Source: Rhizomys pruinosus (Eukaryota; Chordata; Mammalia; Rodentia; Spalacidae). From it: a stretch of DNA of 64,000 bases. How positions within the stretch are numbered: the first letter of the stretch is position 1; every line of letters starts with the position of its first letter. Positions 1 through 11,356 of the stretch are shown one piece after another. The DNA lies in contig VZQC01008777.1 of the NCBI GenBank assembly GCA_009823505.1, forward strand, positions 432,590 through 496,589, written 5' to 3'. Both the position numbers and the translations under genes were made by a program. The notes under the pieces were generated by a model. It saw only the letters and a program-made list of their open reading frames with translations, searched no databases and was not told the DNA's origin.

Positions 1-320
1 ACAACTATTTATAATGAGTCCTAACGAAACTTACCTTCTAGGTGCCTCAAAGTTTTAATATGAGAGACTTTCTTACCTCCCCCCCGCCATAGAACAAGGA
101 GAAATATGATGATGATGAGGTCGTTCTCTAACTGTAAATTGGAGCCAACTGTTATAGAGGCAATCTCTTATAAAACCAGTAACTGCCTTCTTTAATTGAC
201 TAATAGACATAGGAACTGTGAAAAGGATTATTCTCTATTCGGATCCAAATATAATACTAGAGTCTCCTTAAGCTATGCACTTAAGCAAAATATATTAGTA
301 CAGGAGAGCTCTTATACCAG

Positions 321-1290
321 CAATGGATTATTCTACCAAGGAGATGTTGGCCAGGGAATCCAAGCCCCCCCCCCAATAGGTAAAGGCTTCTTGCCTGTAA
401 ATTGGGATACCTGCAAGAAGAGAGGTGATAAGGCCCTGTTGTCAAAGACCTGATGTAAGCATGGGAAAGATGTATTGAGACCACACTTGCAAGTGTACAG
501 TTGGTCTCTCGAATACCAGTGAGTGTTACCAAAGTCCACTAAACCAGTAAAGCAAATATAGGTCTCCTTGAGTCAAGCAAGACTCCTCCATCAGCACCAG
601 CTACACCTCACCTGTCTGGAAATACTGTGCAGCAGAGGCAGCCATATGCCTGTATATTCCAAATCTAATAGGCTATTAGCTCTCTCCTTGGAGGAATAAC
701 CCATGGCTGATGCCACAAGCTTACATTCTCTAATGGTTAGGAGATGTTATAAGCCACAGTAAGACCCTGTCATATTCAATAGAAAAAATGTAATTCATGG
801 ATTAACATACCATCCAAACATCTGTGTGTATACCAAAGTAACCTACCATAACTATTAGTACTGTTTAAATACCTATATATCTAATTGCTTGTGCTTCATT
901 AGTAGGATCAAAAGATTATTCCTGGATAAACAGTCAGCCCTTGAAAGGAAACATCCAGAATTGACCAGAGTCCAAGACAACAGCTCCAGATAAAGTAGAC
1001 TATTTTGCTTCTCATCCACCTGTACCCCTTTTCTAAGCCTAGGGAACAATCTGCAGAAGAGGGGGCATGATAGAATGTAAGGGCTGCGATTGGGGTGAAT
1101 GGTGAAACTACAGCAATATAGTCTGGACACTTATCTGATCAACTTGATTGAACATACAAGCTTCTGCAGCTGGATGGTGGGGCCCATGTACTGTGTGGGT
1201 TTGGGCAGAACTGCTTGCGAATTGGTTTTACATGAAGGATGCTTGTACTCATAAATTATTATTTATTGTTAAAAAATGAAAAAAAATAAT
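321..1290 (+). repeat. Long interspersed repeat R1, copy A
   Basis: About 970 bp that recurs, inverted and highly similar, at 62555-63498, with its last 260 bp recurring at 17250-17515. The 3' part carries the pattern 'cctagggaacaatctgc..gaagaggggg..agaatgtaag', which resembles rodent L1 3'-UTR sequence. This copy ends in an A-rich run (1269-1310) without the G-rich L1 tail that follows the other copies. I infer a lineage-specific L1 3'-UTR segment; the family name is unknown. Sense frames are full of stops. Confidence 0.7.
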
Positions 1291-1684
1291 GAAGTAATTA
1301 AAAAAAGAACTCATAAAGCTGAGACAGTATATTTTTATATTGAAAATTACAGACTATCTGTCTTCTCTGAGAGTAAATAGGACATTTGCTACCACACCAT
1401 CCATTTGAAATCTTGATCATGCCAACAAGGACTAATGACATCAGAGAAATCCCTGACATTCTTTTGAAATCTGGAAACACCTTCCATCCATGTTGTTTGT
1501 AGAATAAGAATAAGAAGGGGCTTTATATAATGTGTTTATTTTTGATAATTTCACACATGAGTATTTTATTTGCAATGTTTCTCTCCTCCCGGCCACTTTC
1601 CATCTCCTCCCATGTGCCTGCTGCTCCTTAACAATTTCTTTCACTCCTCTTTATTATTGTCGCATTATACTTGCAGACTATATA

Positions 1685-1729
<45 letters not shown>
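1685..1729 (+). repeat. (GT)n microsatellite
   Basis: An uninterrupted GT run of about 22 units. The open frames read through it are artefacts of the dinucleotide. Confidence 0.97.
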
Positions 1730-1730
<1 letters not shown>

Positions 1731-2330
1731 TATACTGAGTCCATTTAGTGGTGCTCCTGTATACATGGGTTGAGGACTGGCAAATTGGGACTGGATAACC
1801 TATTAAGGAGCCAGTCCTTAGTGAAAACTAATTCTCCTTCACTTAGCATCATTTGATTAGCTGTAGCTCTACATCCTGAAGTGGGACCCCATGAAATTTC
1901 CCTCATCCACCTTGGTATATAAACTGGCTTTGTAATTATGTAGATCCTGTTAGGCTACCGTACTGTGGAGATTTCATGGGTGCAGCTTCCCTACCATGTC
2001 CAGAATTCATTAAATAGCATTAACTAGGTATCTTATTCCTTGGACTCACACAATCTGTCCCACCTTGAATCTAAGTGGAGAGGTTGGGTTTCTACCTCAT
2101 AAAGTGTTTTTCAACTTTTGCTATTAATCTGCTAGTGAAGAGATTCTATGGCAACTCATTTCATCACATTATGCATAGTCTAAAAGTACTTGTTTGTTCA
2201 AATAAAGAAATGTAGAACCCACACACTTCTATTACCAACAAGGCATGAATACCAGTGTTCTATTTGGACTAAGAAATCTTTGATAAACTGTTCATCAGTT
2301 AGCCAGCAACCACTATCTTAAATGGTTTCT
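1730..2330. other. Intron, no recognisable feature
   Basis: AT-rich unique-looking intron. No coding pattern, RNA or repeat family recognised. Confidence 0.5.
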
Positions 2331-2522
2331 ATCATAAAATACTATCACAGAATTTGTATATTAATTTGGGTAGAATGGACATTTTCACTATATTAATTTT
2401 TCTAATCGAGCATGGGAGTTCTTTCCATCTTTTGATATATTCAATCTCATTCTTTAGGGACTTAAAATTTTCATTGTAGAGATCTTTGGTGTCTTTGGTT
2501 GTATAGGCATATTTTGGAGCAA
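2331..2522 (-). mobile_element. L1 ORF2 fragment, inverted 5' part of an L1 insertion
   Basis: The minus-strand translation shows the L1 ORF2 reverse-transcriptase segment [37 protein letters not shown], which is typical of L1. It is 5' and 3' truncated. It adjoins a plus-strand L1 3' end (2523-2790), the arrangement expected from twin priming. Confidence 0.88.
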
Positions 2523-2790
2523 TACAAATGGGAGGGAACAACAACAACATAAGGACTGAGTCAAAGAACTAACTGATACAGTTAAATTGTTCACCAAACA
2601 ATAAACCTCTGCAGAGAAAAAACTTTAAAAAGACTGAGAGAAGGATGCAGGGCATGTATGGCAGAATGCATGAACTGGGTTGTGGTGGGGTCTGAGAAAG
2701 GAGAATATGTTTAAATTGGACTGAAAAATGATGTATGAAATACACAAAACAACAATAAAAACATTAAAAATACAAACATAGAACAAGCAA
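2523..2790 (+). mobile_element. L1 3' end with poly(A) tail
   Basis: It shares with 21690-21940 the stretch starting 'gggagggaacaacaacaa' and 'ctg..tcaaagaact'. The common L1 tail follows: gcagaatgcatgaactggg, a G-rich patch, then aaatgatgtatgaaatacac and an AATAAA-type A-rich end. It forms one insertion with the inverted ORF2 piece to its left. Confidence 0.8.
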
Positions 2791-3325
2791 ACCATATACT
2801 CAGCACAGCCAAAGTCTCCTCTAAAAGAATAAAAACACCCAGAAATACTAGAGACAAGCCACCATTTTGTAACAAAATATAACTCATATCTTATAGTCTC
2901 ATAGTGCAAGGACATCATTCAAAGTTTGGGTATAACCAGATGGCCAGTAAGCAATAAGAGATACCTTTGTTCCTTAGTCAATATGAAAAGCTCAGAAATA
3001 CAGTCAATATGATATAACTTAAGCCTTCCAGTAAACTCTTTAGAAGGGTATCCAGGAGTTGAAAATATTGCCACATCTGTATAGCAGCATGTGAGAATAT
3101 TGATGAGATTTAAAACAGAGGTGGTCAGACCATAAATAAGGTGACTTTGATCTCTTTATTAGCTAGTCTTTGGCTTATTGCTCAAGGAAAACATTAACCT
3201 CGGAAGAGTTAAATGGTGTGGGAAATGGGAGGGAAGTGTAGTGAAGGAAATATGGGGAAGGACAAGTAACACTAAAGGCATTTGGCAATAGCCATATGGA
3301 AACATACCACTATAGAACATTCTTA

Positions 3326-3328
<3 letters not shown>

Positions 3329-3364
<36 letters not shown>
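3329..3364 (+). repeat. (CA)n microsatellite
   Basis: A pure CA run of about 18 units. Confidence 0.97.
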
Positions 3365-3365
<1 letters not shown>

Positions 3366-3576
3366 CTTAAAAAGAGATTAAAATGAGTTATCCTGTAACA
3401 GAGGGATACTGCCCTTTCTAGTCATAATAGGTTGATAAAAACCAAATCAAAACAAAACTTCAGTGTTAGGAATGAACTCTCTCTAGAAACTGTTGACCAG
3501 CGTCACATAGACTCCCCAAAAATGCTTCTTATCGACAATGCTCTTGAATAAGCCCCAGAACTTTATGGTAAGACCC

Positions 3577-3984
3577 TGTTATAGTTTGTCTTCCATTGCT
3601 GTAACAAAACACTCTGACTGACACCAACTTGGGGAGGAAAGGGTTTATTCAGCTTTCATCTCCTGGGTCACAGTTCATCACTTAGGGAGCCCAAGGCAGG
3701 AACTCAGGGCAGGAACCTGGAGGCAGGAGCTGAAGCACAGGCCATGGAGGAATGCTGTTCACTGGCTTGCTCCCCTGGCTCATGCCCAGCCTGCCTTCTT
3801 ATACAGTACACAACAACCTGCCCAGGGTGGCACCACTCATTGTGGGCTGGGCCCTCCCACACTGCTCGACCATCAAGACAATACTCCACAGATGTGGCCA
3901 CAGGCCAATCCAATGGAGCCAATTCCCCAATTGAGGCTCCCTCAACCCAGGTGTGTCAAGTTGACACTAAAGCTATCCAGCACA
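3577..3984 (-). repeat. 3' LTR of the provirus
   Basis: 408 bp, TG..CA ends. The minus strand has a TATAA at 3803-3799 and AATAAA at 3649-3644, in promoter-then-polyA order. It keeps its full length and both ends. Confidence 0.88.
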
Positions 3985-5121
3985 ATTGACCCCTTGTCAA
4001 CTTGACACACAAAACACATCACTATTAAACCACCACCTTTCCAGTTCTTATCCCCAAAGTATGATGTTAACATTAATCACAACCTAAGACAGTACAACCT
4101 TAAAAGCCCCACAGTCCTTAAAATGTCCAAACACTTAAAAGTTCACAGTCTATTAAAAGTCTCTTAACTGTGGGCTGCTGTAAAATCCAAAACAAGTACT
4201 GTCTTATTTCAAAGGGAAGAATCAGGCACTCTCAAACAAAACCTAAGTCCAGCAAAGTAGCTCAAGGCTGGACACCTGGGATTCACTCACGATCTTCTGG
4301 GCTCCAAAGGGTCTCGGCAGCTCCCCCTCTCCGACTCTGCCGTCCGTGGCACACTCATCTCGCAGGCCCAGGCCGACTCCATTCTACACCTACCGCTGCT
4401 CTTGGTGGTCGTCCCAGGGTACCGGCATCTCCAAAAAGCTGGGGTCGCCACTGAAACTGAGGCAGCACCTTCACCAATGGTCTCTTCTGACCTCTCCTGG
4501 TGCAAAGCCTCAGCTTCTCTCCATGACCCCTGCAATCCTGGGGTCTTCACTGCAACCGAGGTGCACTTCCACCAATGGTCTTTCCTGACCTCTCACAGTG
4601 CCAAGCCTCGGCTGCTCTCTGTGACCCCCTCAAATTTCAACACCAGAACCATATAGGAGACTCTTACACACTACCAAGTCCTGCTTCTGGCTTGAGATGG
4701 AGGCTCAGGCCCCTTCTGGATCACAGCTTCTGTGTGCTGACCCTGAAGAAATTCTTCCCAGAAGATTTCACCACAGTGATGCTGGTCTCTTGTTACTTAC
4801 AGCTGATTTTTCAGCCCCAGCTAACCAGCATCAATTGTCCCAGTACAACAAAGATTTCACTTCAGGTTCTGGTCTCTTGTTACTTACAGCTGATTCTTCA
4901 GCCCCAGCTGACCAGAACCCACAGATTAAACAGTCCTGATGATCTCTGTTTCCCTTTGAAACTTCACAAGTCAGGCCTCCATCATCTACAACTCTCTCAG
5001 CAAAACTGTTCCAAGTTCCACAGCCATGATCTTTAGGCATTCAATGATCTTCCCAGCCCAAAGTTCCAAACGCTTCCACAATCCTTCCCCAAAACACCAA
5101 GGTCAGGTCTGTCACAGCAAT

Positions 5122-5139
5122 ACTCCACTCCCGGTACCA
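5122..5139 (-). other. Primer binding site, tRNA-Leu(UAA)-like
   Basis: Five bases after the 5' LTR the minus strand reads TGGTACCGGGAGTGGAGT. The complement of the tRNA-Leu(UAA) 3' end is TGGTACCAGGAGTGGGGT, so 16 of 18 match. Leucine tRNA priming is characteristic of ERVL. The tRNA sequence is recalled, not searched. Confidence 0.75.
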
Positions 5140-5144
5140 ATTTC

Positions 5145-5552
5145 TGTTCTAGTTTGTCCTCCATTGCTGTGACAACACACTCTGACTGACACCAACTTGG
5201 GAAGGAAAGGGTTTATTTAGCTTTCGTCTCCTGGGTCACAGTTCATCACTTAGGGAGCCCAAGGCAGGAATTCAGGGTAGGAGCCTGGAGGCAGGAGCTG
5301 AAGCACAGGCCATGGAGGAATGCTGTTCACTGGCTTGCTCCTCCAGCTCATGACCAGCCCACCTTCTTATATGGTACACAACAACCTGCCCAGGGTGGTA
5401 CTACTCATTGTGGGCTGGGCCCTCCCACACTGCTCAGCCATCAAGACAATACTCCACAGATGTGGCCACAGGCCAATCCAATGGAGCCAATTCCCCAATT
5501 GAGGCTCCCTCAACCCAGGTGTGTGAAGTTGACACCAAAGCTATCCAGCACA
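5145..5552 (-). repeat. 5' LTR of the provirus
   Basis: 408 bp, TG..CA ends. On the minus strand AATAAA lies at 5217-5212 near the LTR end. It differs from the other LTR at roughly two dozen positions (about 6%, counted by eye), giving a relative age for the insertion. Confidence 0.88.
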
Positions 5553-5557
5553 GACCA

Positions 5558-6024
5558 TATTGATGAAAATACTACTATATGTTTGAGCTGTAGAACAAAC
5601 AAAAAGAAATCAAGATAGTGCTAACTTTAGATCTTCATGTCTAGTGACTAACATTCATAGGGCTGAAATGCACTATGCAAGCTACTGAATAGAAAAAAAA
5701 AATAACCATGAACTTGATCCAGTAACAACTGGCCTGGCAAGATATGCTCACCAGTGCAATAGTGGCATAAATTATTATGGGAGTAACCATTCACTCTTAA
5801 ATTGGATTTAAGTTTAGCTTCTTAGGATGGAACCAAGTTGACATTGATATCAGGCTTAGGAAACTATGGCTAAAGCAGTCACAGGATAGATAGAGGGAAA
5901 ACCCAATGATAGTTTTCAACTAAATACTTCTAGTTGTTAAAGGACTCTTAATGACTCATTGTTATGCCCATAGGTTAATGTACATTTCAGCTCTCAGCAG
6001 AGAAGTTTCCTTATGCAAGAGATG
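5558..6024. other. Intron, no recognisable feature
   Basis: No supported gene or repeat family recognised; one short A run near 5692. Confidence 0.5.
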
Positions 6025-6359
6025 ATGATTAAGGGTGGAAAGATTGTAAGAGCCAGAGGTGGTGAATGACCACAAGGACACAGAGTTTTCTGGACAGGTA
6101 GTCAGTTACCCATATGGACTCTAACCAATGATAACAGCATGCACATTCCCATGCAAGCTCAAGCCAGAAAAAATCCCAGCATGGACATGAAGTAATGGGT
6201 GAGAAGCTCCAGTCCCACCTAAGGAGTTTGTCTGAATAGATGGCTGCTGGGAGGGGCAGAGACAGTGTCTTTCAAGCTTGAGACTCTTGGTGAATTATCC
6301 AGGCTCCAGTGGGTGGACCTACACTGAAGGCCATTTGAGGACACAAATTAGAATCTATA

Positions 6360-6402
<43 letters not shown>

Positions 6403-6510
6403 TGTGTATTACATTAAATTGGGTAGGGGAAATAAGAGGAGGTGGGTATAGGTAGAGGGGATCTAAATACTATCATATTATGTGAAAATAGAATAAAACA
6501 ATTTTAAAAA
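6025..6510 (+). mobile_element. L1 3'-UTR end (Lx-type)
   Basis: Rodent L1 3'-UTR wording: 'gaaagattgtaagagccagaggtgg', 'gatggctgctgggagggg' and 'ccatttgaggacacaaatt'. The end 'ttaaattgggtaggggaaataag' is also present in the L1 insert near 60050. A GT microsatellite sits inside. It ends in an A-rich tail. Confidence 0.78.
6361..6408 (+). repeat. (TG)n microsatellite inside an L1 3' end
   Basis: TG run with one A interruption, placed within the L1 3'-UTR. Confidence 0.95.
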
Positions 6511-6714
6511 TTTTAAAGTAAACTAAAGTCAGCTTTCAGCATCTTTGTCTGATAAAAAAACACTTATCTTGAACTATTATGCATAGTATTGTAAAGCACA
6601 ACATGTATTAACTTTGCTCAACACATACATTTACTTAAAAAGCACAACTTATGGTAGTGGGAAAGGTAAAAGAAGATCCTCTATCATTAACAAACAAAGT
6701 TCCCAGAGATTAAA

Positions 6715-7240
6715 AACTGATGTCTGAAATACACAAAACATCAATAAAAGCATTAAAAAATGTAAGAGGTGGAAAATGAAGAGGAATCCCATGAAGTCCT
6801 GTTATGGGGAGAAGACATGGTCCTTGCACTCAATTACTCACGGCAGCTATGGTTACCTGCCCAAAACCTGCCTAAGATGGGGTCCATCAACGTTCTAACA
6901 TGGATAGGAAGTGGACTCATGAGGTCCTGCCCCTCCCCGAGGCACCATTGGCAGTTAGTGGTTTCCAGATGAAAAGGAGACATTTTCTTCAGTGGTGAAG
7001 CCATTGGTAAACTGTCCATGCTCCAGTCAGTAACTCTCCACCATGTTCACGTGAGCAACTATAATGAAATTTGGTGGGTCACACAAAAAAGGATAAAACA
7101 TGCACACCCATTGGGTAGAAGTGGTTCATTGGAGTAGGAGAGAAATGAGAGATGGTAATGAAATTGAAAATGACCAAAATACATGGATATGATTACAAAA
7201 TTGTCAAGAAAATATAAAAAGTAAAGAAAAGGAAAAAAAG
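6715..7240 (+). mobile_element. L1 tail fragment followed by an Lx-type 3'-UTR piece
   Basis: 6715-6765 is the short L1 tail 'gatgtctgaaatacacaaaacatcaataaaa'-like end. 6766-7240 resembles an older rodent L1 3'-UTR: 'cactcaattactcacggcagctatggttacctg', 'gaggtcctgcccctccccgagg', 'agtggtttccagatg'. An open frame at 6769-6972 is incidental. Confidence 0.7.
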
Positions 7241-7317
7241 TGTGTGGAGGATGGCGCTCTTGTTTCATGCCAAATTTGGAGGACATTTTCTGGTTTTCTC
7301 TTTTAGAATAAAGTTTG

Positions 7318-7616
7318 CTATAAGTTTGCCATATTTAGCCTCTGTCTATTCCTAGTTTCTCCAGAACTTTTACCAAGAAGGCACATTAAACTTTGTCAGA
7401 TGTACTTCTCTGCATCTATCAAGATGATTATGTAATTTTGGTGTTTAAATCTCTTAACATTATAAATTATATTTCTTAATTTTCATATGTTCAGATAACC
7501 TTGCCTTCCTGGAATGAAACCAACTTTATAGTGATATATGACTAAAATGTAGCTTTGAATTCAGTTTGTGAATATTTTGTTGGCATTTTTGATATGTAAG
7601 CTGATGAGGAATTTGG
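7318..7616 (-). mobile_element. L1 ORF2 reverse-transcriptase fragment
   Basis: The minus strand corresponds to the L1 RT region around the 'DAEKAFDKIQ' motif. The plus strand shows 'cattaaactttgtcagatgtacttctctgcatctatcaagatgatta', the usual reverse complement. Multiple stops and indels; an old fragment. Confidence 0.75.
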
Positions 7617-7639
7617 AGTGTAAAAACAAACAAACAAAA

Positions 7640-7740
7640 TAAAAGGGGAGCTATAGATGCAGCTTAATGCTAGCCTTGTACAAGGCCTTAGGTTCAATCT
7701 CCGGTGCTGAAAAAATAAAAAAAATAATAAAAAAAAATAG
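7640..7740 (+). repeat. ID-type SINE
   Basis: The tRNA-derived head 'gggagctatagatgcagcttaatgctagccttgtacaaggcc..aggttcaatctccggtgctg' is followed by an A-rich tail. The B-box-like GGTTCAATC is visible. Confidence 0.72.
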
Positions 7741-9509
7741 TCAGTTATCAAAAACATGTATCACTTTATGGCTTTACAAGCTTTAAAACAAATTGAAGAT
7801 TAGAACAAAGAGAAAAATACACAAATAATGAATCCATACATTAGTGTATCCATTAAAATTCTGAAAGAGTTTAAAAGATGTTGGAGTGTGGGCCTCTTCC
7901 TTAAAGTTTCTTAATAACTTTTGCTTTCTTATTGTAGTAGAAGATTTGACATCATTGTGTATCATGTGACTATTTTTGGTGGGAAACTCAACTCTCACCT
8001 ATAATTAACATAATTAGCTCCTGCTATTCTGTAGAGTACACAGATTTAGAATTCTAAAGACAAACACACCTTATATTAGTTGTCCATTTCTAATACGTTC
8101 TAGGCAGTACTGAGTGCTGCGGAATGTTGGATTTCATTTAATTTAAAGTATCTTCATCACATAGATTTTAATGCTGAGCTACAATTTGAATAGTTAGCAG
8201 AACAATGATTTTAATTTAGACCTTTGATTCTAGAGTCCACTTATATAAGAATGCTCTAATTGGCTAGGTAGATGACCTTGACAGTGTAATGTTGATTCTT
8301 TGCAAGTTTTGTCTGTTGCTCATTCCCAGAATCAGCTTAGAAGTTCTATAATCCTATAACAGACATTCATGCTGTGACCTTGAAGATGGTGTAATTCTGT
8401 TTTTTCCACACATCCAAATGCTGTATTTCACAGCTGTTCATTCTGTTTTAGTCAATTATGTAGATTAACCCACCCTAGGCAAGCAAATACAAGCCTATTC
8501 CCAAGAAGCCCCAGTTAACATTGTCCCCTAACTGAAGGTCTCACTTAGATCCTACCCACATTTGTGTGCCATTCTAGACTCTTGAGTTACCTCCACTGAG
8601 GCCTTATAGTTAAATTAAAATGTCTAAGACTCTTGCATAATTGTTTTTAAAAGCTCTTTAAAAGTCCTCTTCTAGAGTCATATTCACTACTATGCTCAAC
8701 TTTGTAATCACCCAAAAAAGTAAGATTGCTGGCAATCATGCTCCCATTTGATAAATCATGCCTTCAGATTAGAGCTATTTGTACTCTTCTGCAGCTGTTT
8801 GGCCTTCTGTGACTCTTTCATTTTCTGGATTCTTATGTTCTGCAAAGATTCTGTGACCATTAAAGGGCCACCCAGATTTCTGCCACAAACACAGACACTA
8901 TTATGAAAGACATTTCCCTAAATAGCCTGCTTCTAGAACAGGACCAGAAGTCTCTAGCAAAATCACATTTTGTGAGCCCATAAAATTTTCTCAGTCAAAA
9001 ACACTAATATAAATGTACCAACCAACATTGTTATTTGCTCACTGTATGCATTCTATTTAACCTTGTTACCCTACCTTCTGGATGGTCTCACCTGGGAATC
9101 CTAGGCTTATCATAGGAGATTCCCTTCTTTCTAAAATTATCCATCAAGATAATTCAGAGACTAGAAAGAGCAAACATTTTATATTTTGGGTCATACATCA
9201 GCTGATATGTGACTTTATATCACAATAGGACATTTAATATCTTTATAAACTAGGGAAGAATTTAATAAGTACTGGAACTCTATTTCAAAAGAGATTTTTT
9301 TCAACAATTTAAAATAATGATTCAATGTGCTTGATACTTTTGACATTACATCAATTAAACCAAATCTAGAGTATTTTTATTCATCACTTTCATCCAGTCT
9401 TTTCAGTTTTAATTTTAATAAATGTCTCCCAGATGTTGACTTGAGGGTTGTTTATGACAAACCAGGCTGCAGACTCAGGTAGGTCTCTTCAACTCTTTAA
9501 AACTGGAAA
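7741..9509. other. Intron, no recognisable feature (1.8 kb)
   Basis: AT-rich intron without SINE, L1 or LTR signature that I can recognise. Short open frames show no family motif. Ancient repeats or conserved non-coding elements may be present but cannot be told by eye. Confidence 0.5.
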
Positions 9510-9835
9510 AAACTATGGAAAGTCTCAGAAAAAGATGACATGTATGGTAGAATGCAGGGACTCAGGTGGGGCGGGGGCGCATGAAAAGGGAAGTGACTCT
9601 AAATTCGATTGAAAAATGATGTAAGATTTTATGGAAAAAGGGTTTTATTTTTGTCTTTTTGAGACAGGCTCTCTCTTGAGTCCCAGCTGTCCTGGAGCTC
9701 GCTCTGTAGACCAGGGTGGCCTTGAACTCACAGAGATCTGCCTGCCTCTGCCTCCTGAGTGCTGGGACTAAAGGCATGTGCCACCACGCCTGGATCAGAA
9801 AAAGTTTAATAACAATAAAAAATTTAAAAATCCTA
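9510..9835 (+). mobile_element. L1 3' tail interrupted by a B1
   Basis: The G-rich L1 tail ('gtagaatgcagggactcaggtggggcgggggcg', then 'gattgaaaaatgatgtaag') is cut by a minus-strand B1 (9641-9796). The A-rich end resumes after it. Confidence 0.75.
9641..9796 (-). repeat. B1 SINE
   Basis: The plus strand shows the reverse B1 pattern: 'tttgagacaggctctctcttg', 'ctctgtagaccagggtggccttgaactcac', ending 'gccaccacgcctgg'. Near full length, inserted in the L1 tail. Confidence 0.93.
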
Positions 9836-10059
9836 AAATACAGACTACACATGTAAAAAGTTTCCTTTGCTGGTTCAAGTTTACTCTCTTCTCGTAATAA
9901 CTAAGTTTGTGTACCTGAATGTGCTCTAATTGGATTTCTTAACCTGGCTTGATCCACTGACTTCAGTGTAAATTTAGCAAACGGAGAGAGCAAAACAGGA
10001 GACTGAGGACAGGAGGAAGTTAAGATGCAAGGAACTCCAGACTCCCATCCTGCTGATCC

Positions 10060-10276
10060 CTTTTGAAATTTATTTCATTTATTATTCTTATTTTATGCAT
10101 ATGGCTCATATATGTAAATGTACCCACGTTATACAGTGCCTGCACACATCTGAAGAAGAGGTCAAATTCCCCTGGAACTGGATTTAGGGATGGTTGTTGG
10201 CTGCCATGTGGCTGCTGGGAGTAGAACCCAGTTCCACTGAAAGAGTAGCTCTATCCACTGAGCCATCTCCAGCCCG
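10060..10276 (-). repeat. B2 SINE without the internal duplication
   Basis: The reverse of the B2 head 'ggctggagatggctcagtgg' lies at the right end and the tail at the left. It is flanked by CATCCTGCTGATCC (10046-10059) and CATCTCTGCTGATCC (10277-10291), a clear target-site duplication. It has a single 'ctggaactgg' unit. Confidence 0.88.
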
Positions 10277-10291
10277 CATCTCTGCTGATCC

Positions 10292-11213
10292 TGCTTTGCT
10301 GATGGCACTCTGTTGATCCTATGTTGGAAGGATCCTGTGTTCATCTCTGTAAGTAGTGCCTTTTTTGCTTCTCCTCAAATCAGCCCACTTTCTGTGTGCC
10401 ATCTGTTCCCTGTTGGATTCCTGACTAATAGAATACATTATAGGAATGTATTTAAAATCAGAGGTTCTTCCAGATATGCTATCAAAAATATCAAAATCCA
10501 CCCATTCTGGGGTTCTCTGTCTTGAGAAATTGGCGATCAGATAAATATTCTCTCCTCTGCCTTAAAGGAGCCATCTCCTCTCTGTCCTTCACCTGTCAGT
10601 TCATCATAGACCCTGTAAGAAGTTCCTTCCATTGCCCACACTAACATGGTCCTCCTTCCCTTCCACTGGTCACTCTCATCTCCAAGGTCCATTTTCTTTA
10701 GAATACCTATCACTATTAGAAATTATTCAGTGTGTGCATTTGTTTTATGTTTGTTTTCTTTCTCTCCTAGCAGACTCAGGGAATGTCTGAGGCTGGTTTC
10801 TTCAGATACAGGGTTACTAAGACTTTGAATGAAGGATGATTATTTTAGATGTTCACCTATGAAAAGAAGATAAATTAGGGTCTGGACAAATGAAGACTTG
10901 GAATTGTGTTGCAGGCAAGATGGTAGCCATCCCAGCATGCAATTCTCACTGGAGAACTGTGGCAGCAGATGCATTGGGACTACAATGGCCCTTCTCTACT
11001 GTCTCAAGCAGGAGAGGCGGCAGAGAAAATAATTCACTTGATTAATATTTCTCCCATACTCATCTTCTTAACTCCCTCTCTACGTAGATATCTTGATGAA
11101 TTTGAAAGGAGAAGATTCTCTTGGTGATCCCACTGTTAGCCTGCCTCATATTATACTTTCCAGTATTGTATTTGCATCTGTGATAGCCTGTATCCTACAA
11201 CCTACTGGAAGCT
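10292..11213. other. Intron, no recognisable feature
   Basis: Unique-looking intron; short open frames at 10313-10525 and 10646-10828 have no recognisable motif. Confidence 0.5.
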
Positions 11214-11356
11214 CTTTTTTTTATTTTTTGAGACAGTGTCTCTCTGTAGCACATGAACTTTCTATGTAGACTAGGCTGTCATTGGACTCACAGAGAGAGA
11301 GACCAGTGTCTCCTACCAAATACTGGGATTAAAGATGTAAACCACCATCCTGGTTT
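11214..11356 (-). repeat. B1 SINE, diverged
   Basis: The reverse B1 pattern 'ttttgagacagtgtctctctgtag..ctatgtagactaggctgtcattgg..ggattaaagatgtaaaccaccatcctgg' has many changes. Confidence 0.85.

Larger units (their letters stand above)
3577..5552 (-). mobile_element. Two-LTR, non-coding ERVL/MaLR-like provirus
   Basis: Two direct 408-bp repeats (3577-3984 and 5145-5552) each start TG and end CA and flank 1160 bp. On the minus strand each has a TATA box and an AATAAA, so the element reads right to left. Next to the 5' LTR is a primer site resembling tRNA-Leu. The flanks are GACCC (3572-3576) and GACCA (5553-5557), a near-perfect 5-bp target duplication. The interior has no gag, pol or env-like frame and contains two internal duplications (periods about 98 and 87 bp). 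I infer a non-autonomous element mobilised in trans by a class III ERV. The muroid family name is not assigned. Confidence 0.88.

Noticed and set aside
4575..5036. 153-codon plus-strand open frame
   Set aside because: It lies antisense in the provirus interior, contains the 87-bp duplication and shows no viral or cellular motif.
3984..5145. DNA-transposon reading of the 408-bp repeats
   Set aside because: The repeats are direct, have TG..CA ends, TATA and polyA signals and a tRNA-like primer site, so an LTR element is the better call.
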